From: Mesostigma viride
Taxonomy: Eukaryota > Streptophyta > Mesostigmatophyceae > Mesostigmatales > Mesostigmataceae
Length of the DNA stretch: 36,000 nt
Assembly: GCA_009746045.1 (NCBI GenBank)
Contig: RPFO01001209.1
Location: 17,501 to 53,500, forward strand
Direction of reading: 5' to 3'
The first letter of the stretch is position 1. Each line of letters starts with the position of its first letter. The notes below the pieces were generated by a model. It did not search any database. It was not told the DNA's origin and was given only the letters and a program-made list of their open reading frames with translations. Both the position numbers and the translations under genes were made by a program. Below, one piece after another: positions 10,990 to 20,767 of this stretch.

Positions 10990-11500
10990 GGGGTTGAAGC
11001 TAGGTTGACGTACTCTGTACCCAGTGGGTGCGAGAGGTCCCGAGTTCGATTTCGGTCGGATTCATTTGCAGATCGCGTTTTTCCGCGTTTTCCGCGGACC
11101 GGCACTGAACGCAAATGGTTTTCACCTTTGCGGCGTGCCTGATCAGAATATGCAATCGATCGCAGCTGGCAGTGGTGCTCACCACTAGACGCTCCCGGCC
11201 ACTTAGGCGCTCGAAACACACGCCGGCGCCCGGCCTGATTAAAGCAAGCTGTTTCCGGAAACACGGATCCGCCCCCACCGTCTAGACCTGTCATCTAGTC
11301 GCTCTACACATAAGCCGCCAGCCATAATTTCGATGCACAATTGACTACACATTTCAATCTCCATTGATATTCATCGATCATTCTGAACGATTCGACAACG
11401 CGGATCGAAAAGATAACGGCAGGCTCGAGCTACCATGGTCCGGATTCTAGCTCCCGATTTCTGGCTAGCTGCGCTGGTACGTCAACTGTCTCCTTGATAT
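10990..11500 (+). mobile_element. SINE copy A with tRNA-Pro-like head
   Basis: The segment 11024-11055 reads as the 3' half of a eukaryotic tRNA-Pro: GTGGGTGC followed by GAGAGGTCCCGAGTTCGAT, which includes the B box. A degenerate A-box-like GAAGCTAGGTTG lies about 45 bp upstream, the normal spacing. The body 11153-11500 is homologous to copy B (12098-12378), sharing GTGCTCACCACTAGAC, CATCTAGTCGCT, GGCAGGCTCGAGCTACCATG and a 3' end in TTGATA. A pol III head, unrelated body and fixed 3' end are the build of a SINE. No clear target-site duplication was seen. Confidence 0.65.
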
Positions 11501-12097
11501 GTGCTTAGACATCCCAGAGCAAGTTGTGAATTGCATGTAGGTGCTCGTAATGTTAAATTAGTAACTAGTTTTCATGTAGTAGTAGTTTTAGAATTGTAAT
11601 TAGGTCATTAGTCGATGGACGGCAGATTAGCGCCAGGTTGCCTACACCATTGTGAATGGGTTAAATGCTCCCTCCACAGCTCCCCCACAGGAATGCATGC
11701 CTAATTAATTATAAAACTAATTAATTAGACAAAGCACAAATGCTAACACCCTCCCTCTGGCAGCTAGCTTGAAAACTCAGTACACCGCTGCCTGCGCTGG
11801 TTAACTCCTTGTCTCGATCTTTGACGGGTAGGACTTCATGTTAGGGATGGGTGCCTGACACTAGAAATTCATGCACACCATAAATCTCTCATGCACATGG
11901 TAGGCTTCCCACGGTTTGAGCAGACGGACATAAAACCCGCCGCACATTTGAAAGTGCTGTCCTCCGGCTTTTTGCCTTTGCACCGTGTGCAGTTCTTGGA
12001 CGTTTGGAATCATGGCATGGCTAACGTGATGACTGACTAGCTAGACCTTTTCAGTGGTTTTCCATTTGCGGGTATTTCCTCGCAAATGGTGGGAGAG

Positions 12098-12378
12098 CGA
12101 TCGCAGCAACTGGTGCTCACCACTAGACACTCCCGGCCAGCTAGGCTAGAAACACACGCCCTGATCAAGCATGCTGTTTCCGGCCCCACCGTCTAGGTCA
12201 TCTAGTCGCTCCACACGTAAGCCAGCCATAATTTCAATGCACAAGGATACACATTTCCATCACCATTCATCTTCATCATCCTGAACGACTCGAAAACGCG
12301 GAAAAGATAACGGCAGGCTCGAGCTACCATGGTCCGGATTCTCCCGATTTCTGGCCTGCGCTGGTTGTCTCTTTGATA
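12098..12378 (+). mobile_element. SINE copy B, head missing
   Basis: A diverged direct repeat of copy A from GCGATCGCAGC to the terminal GCTGGTTGTCTCTTTGATA. The tRNA-like head is absent, as expected of a 5'-truncated retroposed copy. The antisense strand has a short open frame with FRMMKMNGDGNV, discussed in the findings. Confidence 0.7.
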
Positions 12379-14353
12379 AAACATACCAACATGCCTGGCC
12401 ACCTGTTATCTTGTACCCATGCATGCGCCACCAGCGACGTGATTCCACAAGGGTGTCATCACTCTGCTGCATGCCATCTCCATTCCCACCCAACAGGTAA
12501 CTAGCATAACACAGCTATGTCAGCAAAGTTGTAAAAGTAGTAATGTACGATAATGCAATGTGACATGAAGCACAAAGCCACAGTAGACGATCATTGTAAT
12601 GGTGCAGCCCCTAACAAACATATGCACAAGTTTTGGACACAGGCAACGAACTTCAAGACCAAAGGTCCCCCCCTTCCATGTAAGCCAAGGCCCCTTCCAA
12701 TTAAACACAAATAAAGCTCATCCATAGTCGATACTTGGCAATCCTAGCGCTACAAAACTAGTTTTCTCGTAAGGAAACTTTTAAGGGAGCTCTGGGGTCC
12801 AGACCCTCCAGCCCCCCCAGGGCTGGCTGAGCACTGAAACCAAGAAGTTCCAAAAAACTTTACAAAAAAAATAGTTTCAGTTTTACACAAAGGCCACTGC
12901 TACCTTGTCCTTGAACAAGCACACGTACTTTGCAGATGCCATGAAAAAAGCATCAAAGCAAGGTCATCCGCGGAAAACCATGAAAAGCATGCAGTTGCGC
13001 CAGACTGCCCAAGGCAGTAATACCAATACGCCATCACTTGACAAAGGTCGCACCACAAAGTCACACACTAGTGATATCCAGGTCCCAAACATGGCAGAAC
13101 TATGAACAGTAGGAACAAATAAAAAGAAAATTATTAAACAAGCATGATGCTTTGATAAAAAAATCACTTAATAACAAATAGATGGGCAAGCTTCCTTGAA
13201 CAACCCAGATGCAGATGACTTGTGCACATCAAAGTCCATCCTAGACGCTGGTAGACAGCAAGAAGGAACCGATATCCCAACATCCAACCGTTTTAGCAAG
13301 GTCAAGTAACACGGTCCAAAAATACAAGTAGATGCGCCTTAACAACCTCATCATCCCGACGACAGAGCGGGACTAAAAGCATAACTGTGCCCAGTGCAAA
13401 GCACCTAGCGTACATGCAGCCCCACAGATGAACCGGAAGCAGGGGACCCATCGTAACTTGACCAGGGGCGTGACAAGTTGGGTGATGCACAAGAAGGCAC
13501 TCACAGCGCACAGTATGCCCCCTCAAGAAAAGTAAAGGGCAGACACCACCCATGGCAAGCAAGAATGGTCACGCTCGGAACCCCTTCATGGTGGGGAGGA
13601 CGAGAGGTGGTACCCCTTCATGCTGGTCGCAATATGCTTCATAGAACAAAGTGACTGCCACCTCGTCTAGCAAGACCGACACCCAGCCAAGCGCCCAGAT
13701 CCAGCTCTACCAAGGGATGCAAATACGTAGAAATACGCGTACGTGTATATGATCGTAGGTGTACATAGACGCGTATGTGTATATAGATGCGTAGGTGTAC
13801 ATGGGCGCGTAGGTGTACATAGACGCATAAGTGTCCATAGATGCAGGACCAAGCCCAGGGAACCAGCAGCAGCAAAACTGTGGACGAGTGCCCATCAACC
13901 ACCCCCAATACACAACACCCCGCCCCTGAGGGTATGTCCTAACTTGCGTCCCCCAAGCAAAACAAACGATCCCCCCGCCACCAGGTATGTGTTCCCAGGC
14001 ACCCTCATGCGCTGGGGCCCCACCCTTGGTGGCCACTTCCTGCGCCGCGTGCATGGCACACACAGCTAGCCACCTCTTCTGGACCAGGCAGGCCACCCCG
14101 CCAGGTGACATCCAGGAGTTGTCCAGGTAGGCGGCGACCGATGCCCAACGGCCATGACAGGCAACGAGAGGCCCCGGTCTGACACAGCAGCACCCATGCG
14201 ATTCCGCCCCTCCCCCCCCCCCCCGCTTCCTCTTCTGCTGGCGGCTTCCCCATCACTCTGGCCAAACGGCGCCGTTTGCTCCAGGTGGCACCATCCGCCC
14301 CCTGGTGCGTCTCCTCCATGCTCCCTTACGCGGCACCGCTCATGCTCAGCAGC
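12379..14353. other. No recognisable gene; may include 3' UTR of the CCCH/KH gene
   Basis: About 2 kb with no convincing exon on either strand. The part next to 14354 lies downstream of the minus-strand CCCH/KH gene, so its 3' UTR must fall here. Apart from the 18-bp repeat at 13735-13845, no structure was seen. Confidence 0.4.
13735..13845. repeat. Degenerate 18-bp tandem repeat, about six copies
   Basis: Imperfect units of the form GCGTAGGTGTACATAGAC, alternating GTGTATATA and GTGTACATA variants. Confidence 0.85.
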
Positions 14354-16066
14354 TTATTCCGTCCCATCTGGCGTGCCTGACGTGTTGCCACCCTCCCCAC
14401 TGTTGTCGCCCACATCACCGCCGCCCCCCAACGGTGTCTTGAGCTCTGACGCACTATGCGCGTAGTAGCACCGCGTGCCGAACGGGCACCCGCCCTTGGC
14501 CCCCAGCTTCGGGCACATCTTGGTCTTGAACGCGGGGTGCGCCGCGCCCAGGGCGGTGGTGGCCGCCGACACCACCGTGTGGTTGGCACCGCAGCGGCAG
14601 TGCGTCGCGCCAGCTGGCGGGGTGAACAGCGTGATCAGCGCCTGGAACAGCCGAAGGGCGATGGAGGTTGCCTCCAGGGGCCCCGTCACGTCGAACACCC
14701 GAGAGGTGGACGACGCGCCCTCCGGCTCCCGCAGCACGATCTGGGTCCCTGACAACTGCTTCACGCGCTTGACGTTGCACCCGCCGCGGCCCACGAGGCA
14801 GGGGACGAGCGTCTGCGGGACCGTGACCTGCGTGGTGGTGGATAGCATGCTGCCCCCCCCCGCGCCACCGGAACGGTCACCCCCGCCCGGTGCCCCCGCC
14901 CCCCCCTCCTCCCTCCCCCGCTTCAAGGGGATGCCCAGCTGGGCCGCTACCTGGTCAACGTGAAGTGCGCCGCTGGGGGTGGCAGCAGAAGGGTGGGGCA
15001 TGAGGCCCATCCCGGGCCTGGGCATGCCCATCATGGGACTGGGTAGACCCGCGAAGGGGGATAAGGGTGGCGGCGGTTTGTGGGGGTGCATGCCGGGCAT
15101 GCCAAGCGGGGCCATGCCGGGCTGGGGCGGCGGTGGCCCTGCCAGCAGCGCTTGGTTTTTGGGTGGGAGCAGCAGTGGCGCGGGCGCGCCGGCCATCATG
15201 CCTGCGTTAGGGCCCAGCACGCTGCCCATGAGCGCTTGCTGTTGCATCGCCTGTTGCTGCAATAGTTGCTGTTGTTGTTGCTGCTGCTGCTGCAACAGTT
15301 GCTGCTGTTGACGCAACAGCTGTTGCTGTTGCAGGAGTTGCTGCTGCTGCTGCTGCAACAGGCTGTGCGGGGTGATGCCGCCCAGTGCGCTGGGGGGCAT
15401 GGTCTGGGGCCCTGGAAAAGATGCCGCCATGGGAAACGGGAGGGGGGCACCCGCACCCTGCATGGCCCCTGCATCCGGTCTCCCAACTGGAAGCGCCATC
15501 GTGGGGGGCTGGGCAACGGCTCCTGCCGCCTGGGGGACAGGTAGCCGAGCTGGGGGAGCAAAATCTCCGTACGAATAGGACACCTTGGGGGCAGCCGTGG
15601 GCGCGGCGGTAGCGCCGTTCGCCTTAGAACGCAGCTCATGCGCCCCGTGCGCATACGAGCAGCTATCTCCTCTCGGGCATTTGCCCGCGGCAGCGTACTG
15701 ATTACACAGGCGGGTCTTGAAGAACGACGACGAGTCCGACTTTTCACTAGCTCCAGTTGCAGACAGTGCCGACGCACCGTGCGCAAACGGGCATGCGGAT
15801 CCTTGAGCGCAGGCAGCAGTGCGTGAAAAGGAAGGGCAAGGTGTCCCCTTGAAAAAGCTCGGAGAGACCCCCGGCGCTGAGGTATTTGCCTGAGAACTGC
15901 CCCTCAACTCGTGCTCGCCGTGAGCGAAATTGCATGACAGGCCAGCCTTACAAGGCGGAACGGCCTGCGGGTTGGCGAGCCACCTTTGGTATGCAGGACA
16001 CAGTCTTGTCTTGAAAAATGGGCTTTCCCCTCCCACCCTCATCCTCTTGTTCTGTTGCTCACCCAT
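14354..16066 (-). CDS. RNA-binding protein with four CCCH zinc fingers, polyQ and a KH domain
   Basis: A single-exon frame of 570 residues from ATG at 16066 (MGEQQNKR) to TAA at 14354. Fingers: C23-X15-C-X5-C-X3-H49, C77-X8-C-X5-C-X3-H96, C121-X8-C-X5-C-X3-H140 and, near the C-terminus, C518-X8-C-X5-C-X3-H537. Each is preceded by the usual FFKTRLC-type lead or a variant. A Gln-rich run lies around residues 235-270. A KH domain with the GRGG loop (LVPCLVGRGGCNVKRVKQL) spans roughly 405-480, just before the last finger. KH followed by a C-terminal CCCH is the layout of plant KHZ1/KHZ2-type proteins, which bind mRNA. Three N-terminal fingers and the polyQ are more than those proteins have. Likely role: post-transcriptional control of mRNA. 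It lacks introns, unlike its neighbours, and is divergent from SDH6. Confidence 0.9.
   Translation of the reverse strand: MGEQQNKRMRVGGESPFFKTRLCPAYQRWLANPQAVPPCKAGLSCNFAHGEHELRGSSQANTSAPGVSPSFFKGTPCPSFSRTAACAQGSACPFAHGASALSATGASEKSDSSSFFKTRLCNQYAAAGKCPRGDSCSYAHGAHELRSKANGATAAPTAAPKVSYSYGDFAPPARLPVPQAAGAVAQPPTMALPVGRPDAGAMQGAGAPLPFPMAASFPGPQTMPPSALGGITPHSLLQQQQQQLLQQQQLLRQQQQLLQQQQQQQQQLLQQQAMQQQALMGSVLGPNAGMMAGAPAPLLLPPKNQALLAGPPPPQPGMAPLGMPGMHPHKPPPPLSPFAGLPSPMMGMPRPGMGLMPHPSAATPSGALHVDQVAAQLGIPLKRGREEGGAGAPGGGDRSGGAGGGSMLSTTTQVTVPQTLVPCLVGRGGCNVKRVKQLSGTQIVLREPEGASSTSRVFDVTGPLEATSIALRLFQALITLFTPPAGATHCRCGANHTVVSAATTALGAAHPAFKTKMCPKLGAKGGCPFGTRCYYAHSASELKTPLGGGGDVGDNSGEGGNTSGTPDGTE
15240..15362 (-). 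repeat. CAG/CAA repeat encoding polyglutamine
   Basis: Mixed CAG and CAA codons (seen as CTG/TTG on the plus strand) encode Gln runs broken by Leu, Arg, Ala and Met in the CCCH/KH protein. Mixed codons suggest selection for the peptide rather than simple slippage. Confidence 0.9.
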
Positions 16067-16727
16067 CTTTGGCTTTCCTGTTAACAATGGCTACCCAGTC
16101 GCCACGGCGACCAACAAATAACGAGCAAGACTTCAACCCACGGACTTACCGTTAAAGAGAAGCAGAGGACCTACAGCGAGCCTAATTACCACCAAGAGAA
16201 AAAAGCAAAAGTCGATTATTGAGGTAACTTTGTGCTAGTGGGGCGCCGCCATACCTAATAACTAAGTACTGTCAGACTTTTCGTATACCCTTATGCAGCC
16301 ATCTGCGTCAAATCGGCCTGGGGTTCCCTTGGCCCCAAAGTCTGCACGAGCCGCACGAAGTGCTGTCAGCGATCGCGTCCTCCTGCGCTACAAGGTGCAT
16401 CAAGGGTTCTTGTCCAGGTTGACAACATCGGTTTGCTGGGTGCTGAGCGAAGCATGCATGCTGGAGTGCTCCTGCGCCATGTCCGTGATTTTGTCGATTG
16501 ATGACAAGCTGTCGCGAGAAACGGTGAAGGGACGAGCGCAACTCGCACGCGGGCGCCAATTGATAAGGCTATGCCAGCCAAGCCTGCTTCGTTGCCTTGA
16601 CTCGTCGCCTTTGTTCAGAATCTGTTACCCCCTTAACTGCTTGTCGTGGGGAGTGCTTCAATTGCAGCTCCGGTCTGCTATTGTAGCTGGTGTTAGACGA
16701 CAAGTGGCTTGATATCTTCGTGTCACC
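16067..16727. promoter_or_regulatory. Probable shared upstream region of divergent CCCH/KH and SDH6 genes
   Basis: The start codons of the two genes lie 661 bp apart, facing outward, so both promoters and 5' UTRs must fit here. A plus-strand open stretch at 16293-16712 has no recognisable domain and is read as 5' UTR or promoter DNA. The SDH6 start has a good context (CACCATGG). No specific motif could be assigned. Confidence 0.4.
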
Positions 16728-17794
16728 ATGGGCGACGAAGGTTGGCTCAGTAAAACGTGGTCGTCGTTGTGGAACATCGATAAAGACGGATTAAAGAAAA
16801 GCCTTCCCGTGTACAAAGAAATGAGCGCAATTCGCGACTTCAAAGATGTACCGCGATGGACTTCAGCGGACGTTGATGAATTCGTCAAATCGGACCCTGT
16901 ATATGGACCTCGGGTAAGCAAACGTTTGTTGGTCATGGATGCCTGCATCCATTTTATTTGTCAGCTGGTGTTTAAGGCCGCATGCCCTAGAGACACAGGG
17001 AAAGAAACATGCTCATGCATTCATCTGGGTGCCTGCCTGCCATTTAAGAAGTAAAATGTCTTTGTATTTTGGCTTTCTGTCAGAAGTATTAAAGGTAACT
17101 CTATTATCTATCAAGGTTTCATAACACTAGCTTTGTCCTTAATTTCTTTTCGGCAGGAAGCGTCTTCCATGCCATGCACACTCTAGTGTTAGTAAGGTAA
17201 GGTTATTGTCAGGTTAGTGGTAAGTAGGTTGTTCATGGAAGGTTTCGCGGAGTACGACCTGAGCTAAGAATGCGAATAACAACAATGGCAGCCCGTGGAT
17301 TGCTACTATGTGGCATAGCAGCATAAATGGACGGTTGTCTCATCGCATCCGTGGTTTCTTATCACACGTCCTTGTCTCTGCGATGCCGTGCTTCTATCAC
17401 GACTCCCCTGCCTAGTAATGTAATCCCCTGCGTAATGATGAACTCCCCTCCCTAATGTTGAAGTCCCCTGACTAATGTTGAAATCCCTTACCTCATGAAT
17501 CCCCCTGCCTCATGATGCATGCTTGCGTGACTCGCCCATCAGGTGGAGGCCCTGGAGACAGGGGGGCTGATCTGCCTGGCGGGAGGCCTCCTGTCCGGGC
17601 TGGGGCTCGCGGCTGTGTCCCTGAGGTACTCACGCAGCCTCCACGGGTCGGCGCTCGCGCTGGTCGCCGGCACCGCGGGTGGCTACCTGGTCTCGGACGA
17701 GGTCGCCAAGTACGCGCTGGGCCTGTACAAGTTTGACCGGTTGGAGACTCACGTAAAGTTCCTCGAGTGGTGGAAGGCAAAGTCATCCAAATAG
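16728..17794 (+). CDS. SDH6: Succinate dehydrogenase subunit 6 (mitochondrial complex II), two exons
   Basis: Exons 16728-16913 and 17543-17794 (stop TAG) join in phase 0 across a GT-AG intron to give 145 residues, about the length of plant SDH6. Key blocks: WTSADVDEFVKSDPVYGPR, matching the plant 'W-S-D-S-D-V-E-E-F-I-x-S-D-P-V-x-G-P' segment; then two hydrophobic segments (about residues 68-85 and 95-112) around LRYSRSLHG; then LYKFDRLETHVKFLEWW at the C-terminus, like the plant 'Q-L-Y-R-L-D ... K-F-x-E-W-W' ending. SDH6 is a plant/algal-specific accessory subunit of complex II in the inner mitochondrial membrane; its exact role is unsettled. No cleavable presequence is obvious. Identification rests on recalled family motifs. 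Confidence 0.85.
17404..17516. repeat. Degenerate ~19-bp tandem repeat in SDH6 intron
   Basis: Six imperfect units built around CCCCTGCCTAATGATGAA at the 3' end of the SDH6 intron, running almost up to the acceptor at 17542. The pyrimidine-rich units may serve as the polypyrimidine tract. Confidence 0.75.
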
Positions 17795-18897
17795 GCGATG
17801 ACCGTCCTGCTTGTCTCAGCAAAGGTGGCAGGCCATGACATGCTCGCTACTTCCAGTGAGGGTGCCAGGTGCTCTCCGTTGAGGCTCCTGCCATAGGTCT
17901 TCTCCCGGCCAGCCTGTCAGAGCCCGTCCTGGTTCCCAGCCGCGCCCCAGTCGCCAGTCTGGCACCATCCGGGGCCAGCTGCGTTCTTGCGCACATCCCA
18001 CCTGGACACGCGCGGCATCGGCGGGCAAGCGTATCGTGGCCGGTGCCACCTGACCTTGCCGACCATGCCGCTGTACCTCCAGATGTCGGGTGTGGCCAGC
18101 ATTGTGGACGAGAAGTGTGCACCTGGAACGATGCTCTCTGGCTGAGGGCAGCGCGGACGGCTCATCTCTTCCCTTACTCCCTGCTAGCCTGGTTCCTGAC
18201 GACGGCTCATGGCCTCCGCCCATGTAGGCTTGGATGACCCCGATAGGCTGGCATGACTCATGTAGGCTTGTTTGCGGTCGTCATGGAGCGCTTGGCTGCA
18301 GTGCGCTGATTGGTGCTTCCGCATTGCAATCATGATAATCTGTCCAGCACCTTGCGGACAAGGCAGGAATCGCATGCCAGGATTGGGGACTTGGCAGAAG
18401 CCTAAGCCCACGATTCCGTGCGGTTTGGCAACCTGTCCAGGTAGTTGTGTACGGCCATGGACATGTGTACTATGGTGCTGCGGTGAGTTTGGGTACCACA
18501 ATGTGCTCCAGATGAGTTGACATGCCTGCCACGAGCCACCTAAACTCGCATGACAGACGGGGTGTGTATGCATGAGGTTACGCACGTGCAGATGCCTCTG
18601 ATGGAGCACACTCGATTATATATGATGGTTATCAATAAAAAGGTGCCCCCCCGTCATTATGATGCCCTCTCAATTTCCTGCAAACTCCCGTGCCTTGCAT
18701 TCTGCTATGAACTCTTCTTGTTATAGGCATCAACTTACAACGTGTGTAATTCGGTGCAGGCCTACATACATCATGTGAGGGACATGGTTGATGTGCGATT
18801 TGAACACCACATCGATCAACGGGTCCAGCAATCATTCTGGTCGTGCTTCATGATGCGCGCACGTCATCAATGTGTTATACATAGTTGTCTCACTAAA
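17795..18897. other. Intergenic, nothing recognisable
   Basis: Contains the presumed SDH6 3' UTR. The first half is GC-rich with short open frames on both strands but no domain. No repeat or RNA gene was seen before the TIR element at 18900. Confidence 0.35.
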
Positions 18898-18899
18898 TA

Positions 18900-19353
18900 C
18901 CGTAGTGGTCAAGATCACTTTGCGACGAGCTACTTTGCGAATCGACCTCGCAAACTGAGCTTTTCATGGGCCTCATTTTGGGTCGCAAAGTTCAAATGTT
19001 ACCGCGTCGCGCCTGTGCGCCGTGCCGCACGGCCCCAAGTAGACAGGTCATTAAGTACATGGGCTCACCTTCCATGGCTGCACCGGGCCACTCAGAGCCA
19101 TGCCCGGCCCTATATTATAACTAATCCTGAAGACTAATCAGTGCATGATGAACCATGAAACACTTATATATAGTTAGGTAGGCGAGTACCTAATCATTCA
19201 GTAAGCTGGGTACCAGCCACTGACCATAAACAAGTCGATGGGCTCGCAAACCTAAAACTTTGCCTTCATAAATTTTGGGTCGCCAACTATAAATTTCACC
19301 CTGTTTTTGGGTCGCAAAGTAGCTTCGTCGCAAAGTGATCTTGACCACTACGA
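18900..19353. mobile_element. 454-bp non-autonomous DNA transposon (MITE-like) with ~41-bp TIRs
   Basis: The left end 18900-18940 (CCGTAGTGGTCAAGATCACT, then TTGCGACGAGCTACTTTGCGA) is the reverse complement of the right end 19312-19353, apart from one terminal mismatch and one extra A. The dinucleotide TA flanks both sides (18898-18899 and 19354-19355), as for Tc1/mariner-type insertion. Subterminal TTTGGGTCGCAAAGT motifs recur inside both ends. No coding frame is present. Confidence 0.85.
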
Positions 19354-19530
19354 TAGACAACGTAGATACCTGCGCATACAATTTCATGTCACATATCTGC
19401 ACACGCTCGTGCATGCATGCATGGCCTGCATGTGCATGCGCGCTAGCCATGCATGATTGATGCTTTAATTCGCCGCCAGATCGAACCATGCGCACTTTGT
19501 GTGCAGCTACATGATCATGTCGAACATACA

Positions 19531-19570
19531 CTCTCCCGATTTCTGGCCTGCGCTGGTTGTCTCCTTGATA
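19531..19570 (+). mobile_element. SINE 3'-end fragment
   Basis: Only the terminal 40 bp of the SINE family (CTCCCGATTTCTGGCCTG, then CGCTGGTTGTCTCCTTGATA) is present, a very short 5'-truncated copy or remnant. Confidence 0.65.
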
Positions 19571-20767
19571 ACCGTGACTGCATTTAATGATTACCCCATG
19601 CTATAACATGTAACAAATACGTGTTTGAGTTTTCTCACTTGATACAATTTCTAGGAAGGTCCAAATTAAGGCCAATTTTATTGAAGTTGATCAATCACTA
19701 GATCATAACAAGGGTACACATTTCTGTCTCAATGCAGAGAGTTCTAAATATTCCATAATCCAATCCTGTTCTCTATTCTGTCAGTATTATTTAAAATCCC
19801 TTGAAAACGCGATGTTCCCACTCATCACTGCTTCCGTTTCTGCTTGGCGCGAGGTAAAGTAAGGCAGATGACAAGGACAGCAAGAATGCGTAGCAGCACA
19901 TCGGAAACACGTCAGGCCAGCTACAATTATCTGCAACAGCAGGATGTGAGCACGACGCACTGAGGCAACGCCAACATTATCGTAGGCATGCATGCTCCAT
20001 CTCACCTTCCAGCCCAGGTGGGGTCAACACCAGATCAACGGTGAGCCTAAAAACCCACCCACCATTATGGCCATCAACTGCTCAGCAGAGTGTGCAGGAT
20101 TTTATGGTAGTCATCCACGAATGAGGCATGGTACCAAGAACTCGGTAGCATGGTGGATATGCAAGGAAGAGCATGATACAACCACGTCATAAGACTGCCA
20201 CATGCTTTTGCAGATGCTGCTGGTTTTCCATAGCTCTTGAAGTAACAAAGCGATGTGGTGGGGACTGGGAGCACAAGGATCAGGTAAGTGCAGTCTGTTG
20301 CATATGAGCCTTTTGGTAGCCCGACCCCGCTTCTGGAACCATCATGACAGGGATGAGAAAACGGTAGCGCAGAAGTACAGCTTCATCCCTGAATATAGTT
20401 TTCTGACTAGAACTTACATGAAGGGGCAACAAGCATACCATCAATTAAAAAAAAAATGCCATAACAACAACAAAAAAATTGCCATAACAACAAAGAAAGG
20501 AAACCCGTCATGCTAGTGGCGAAGTCCACAGCAGTCCCTCCACCTAACAATACCACTTGGACTGAGTGAAGGCACCCAAGCAGCGTGCCCCATCCACACG
20601 GCATTGGGGTGTTACAACGTCTAGGACATGCGTGCCATGGGGCAGCAGATGGAACGGGGAGACACGTCCCACCTGTGTTGACATCCATACACTTTCCACA
20701 CACAGCGGCACCACACACCACCACACCACAGGTACCACAGCACAAGTGCCGGGCGACAGCACACATC
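19571..20767. other. Intergenic; includes the 3' side of the chaperone gene
   Basis: AT-richer DNA without a convincing exon. On the minus strand a TGTAA (plus-strand TTACA near 20613) lies about 155 nt beyond the chaperone stop codon, a plausible algal polyadenylation signal. Short A-rich runs occur at 20447-20500. Confidence 0.4.

Noticed and set aside
10997-11070. Functional tRNA-Pro gene
   Set aside because: The 3' half matches well, but the 5' half is too degenerate to pair in a cloverleaf, and the segment leads into a repeated SINE body.
14154-14963. Plus-strand frames opposite the CCCH/KH gene
   Set aside because: Antisense shadows of a GC-rich coding frame with clear zinc fingers and KH domain on the other strand.
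16293-16712. 139-residue plus-strand reading frame upstream of SDH6
   Set aside because: No domain, no splice support, and it occupies the expected promoter/5' UTR space.
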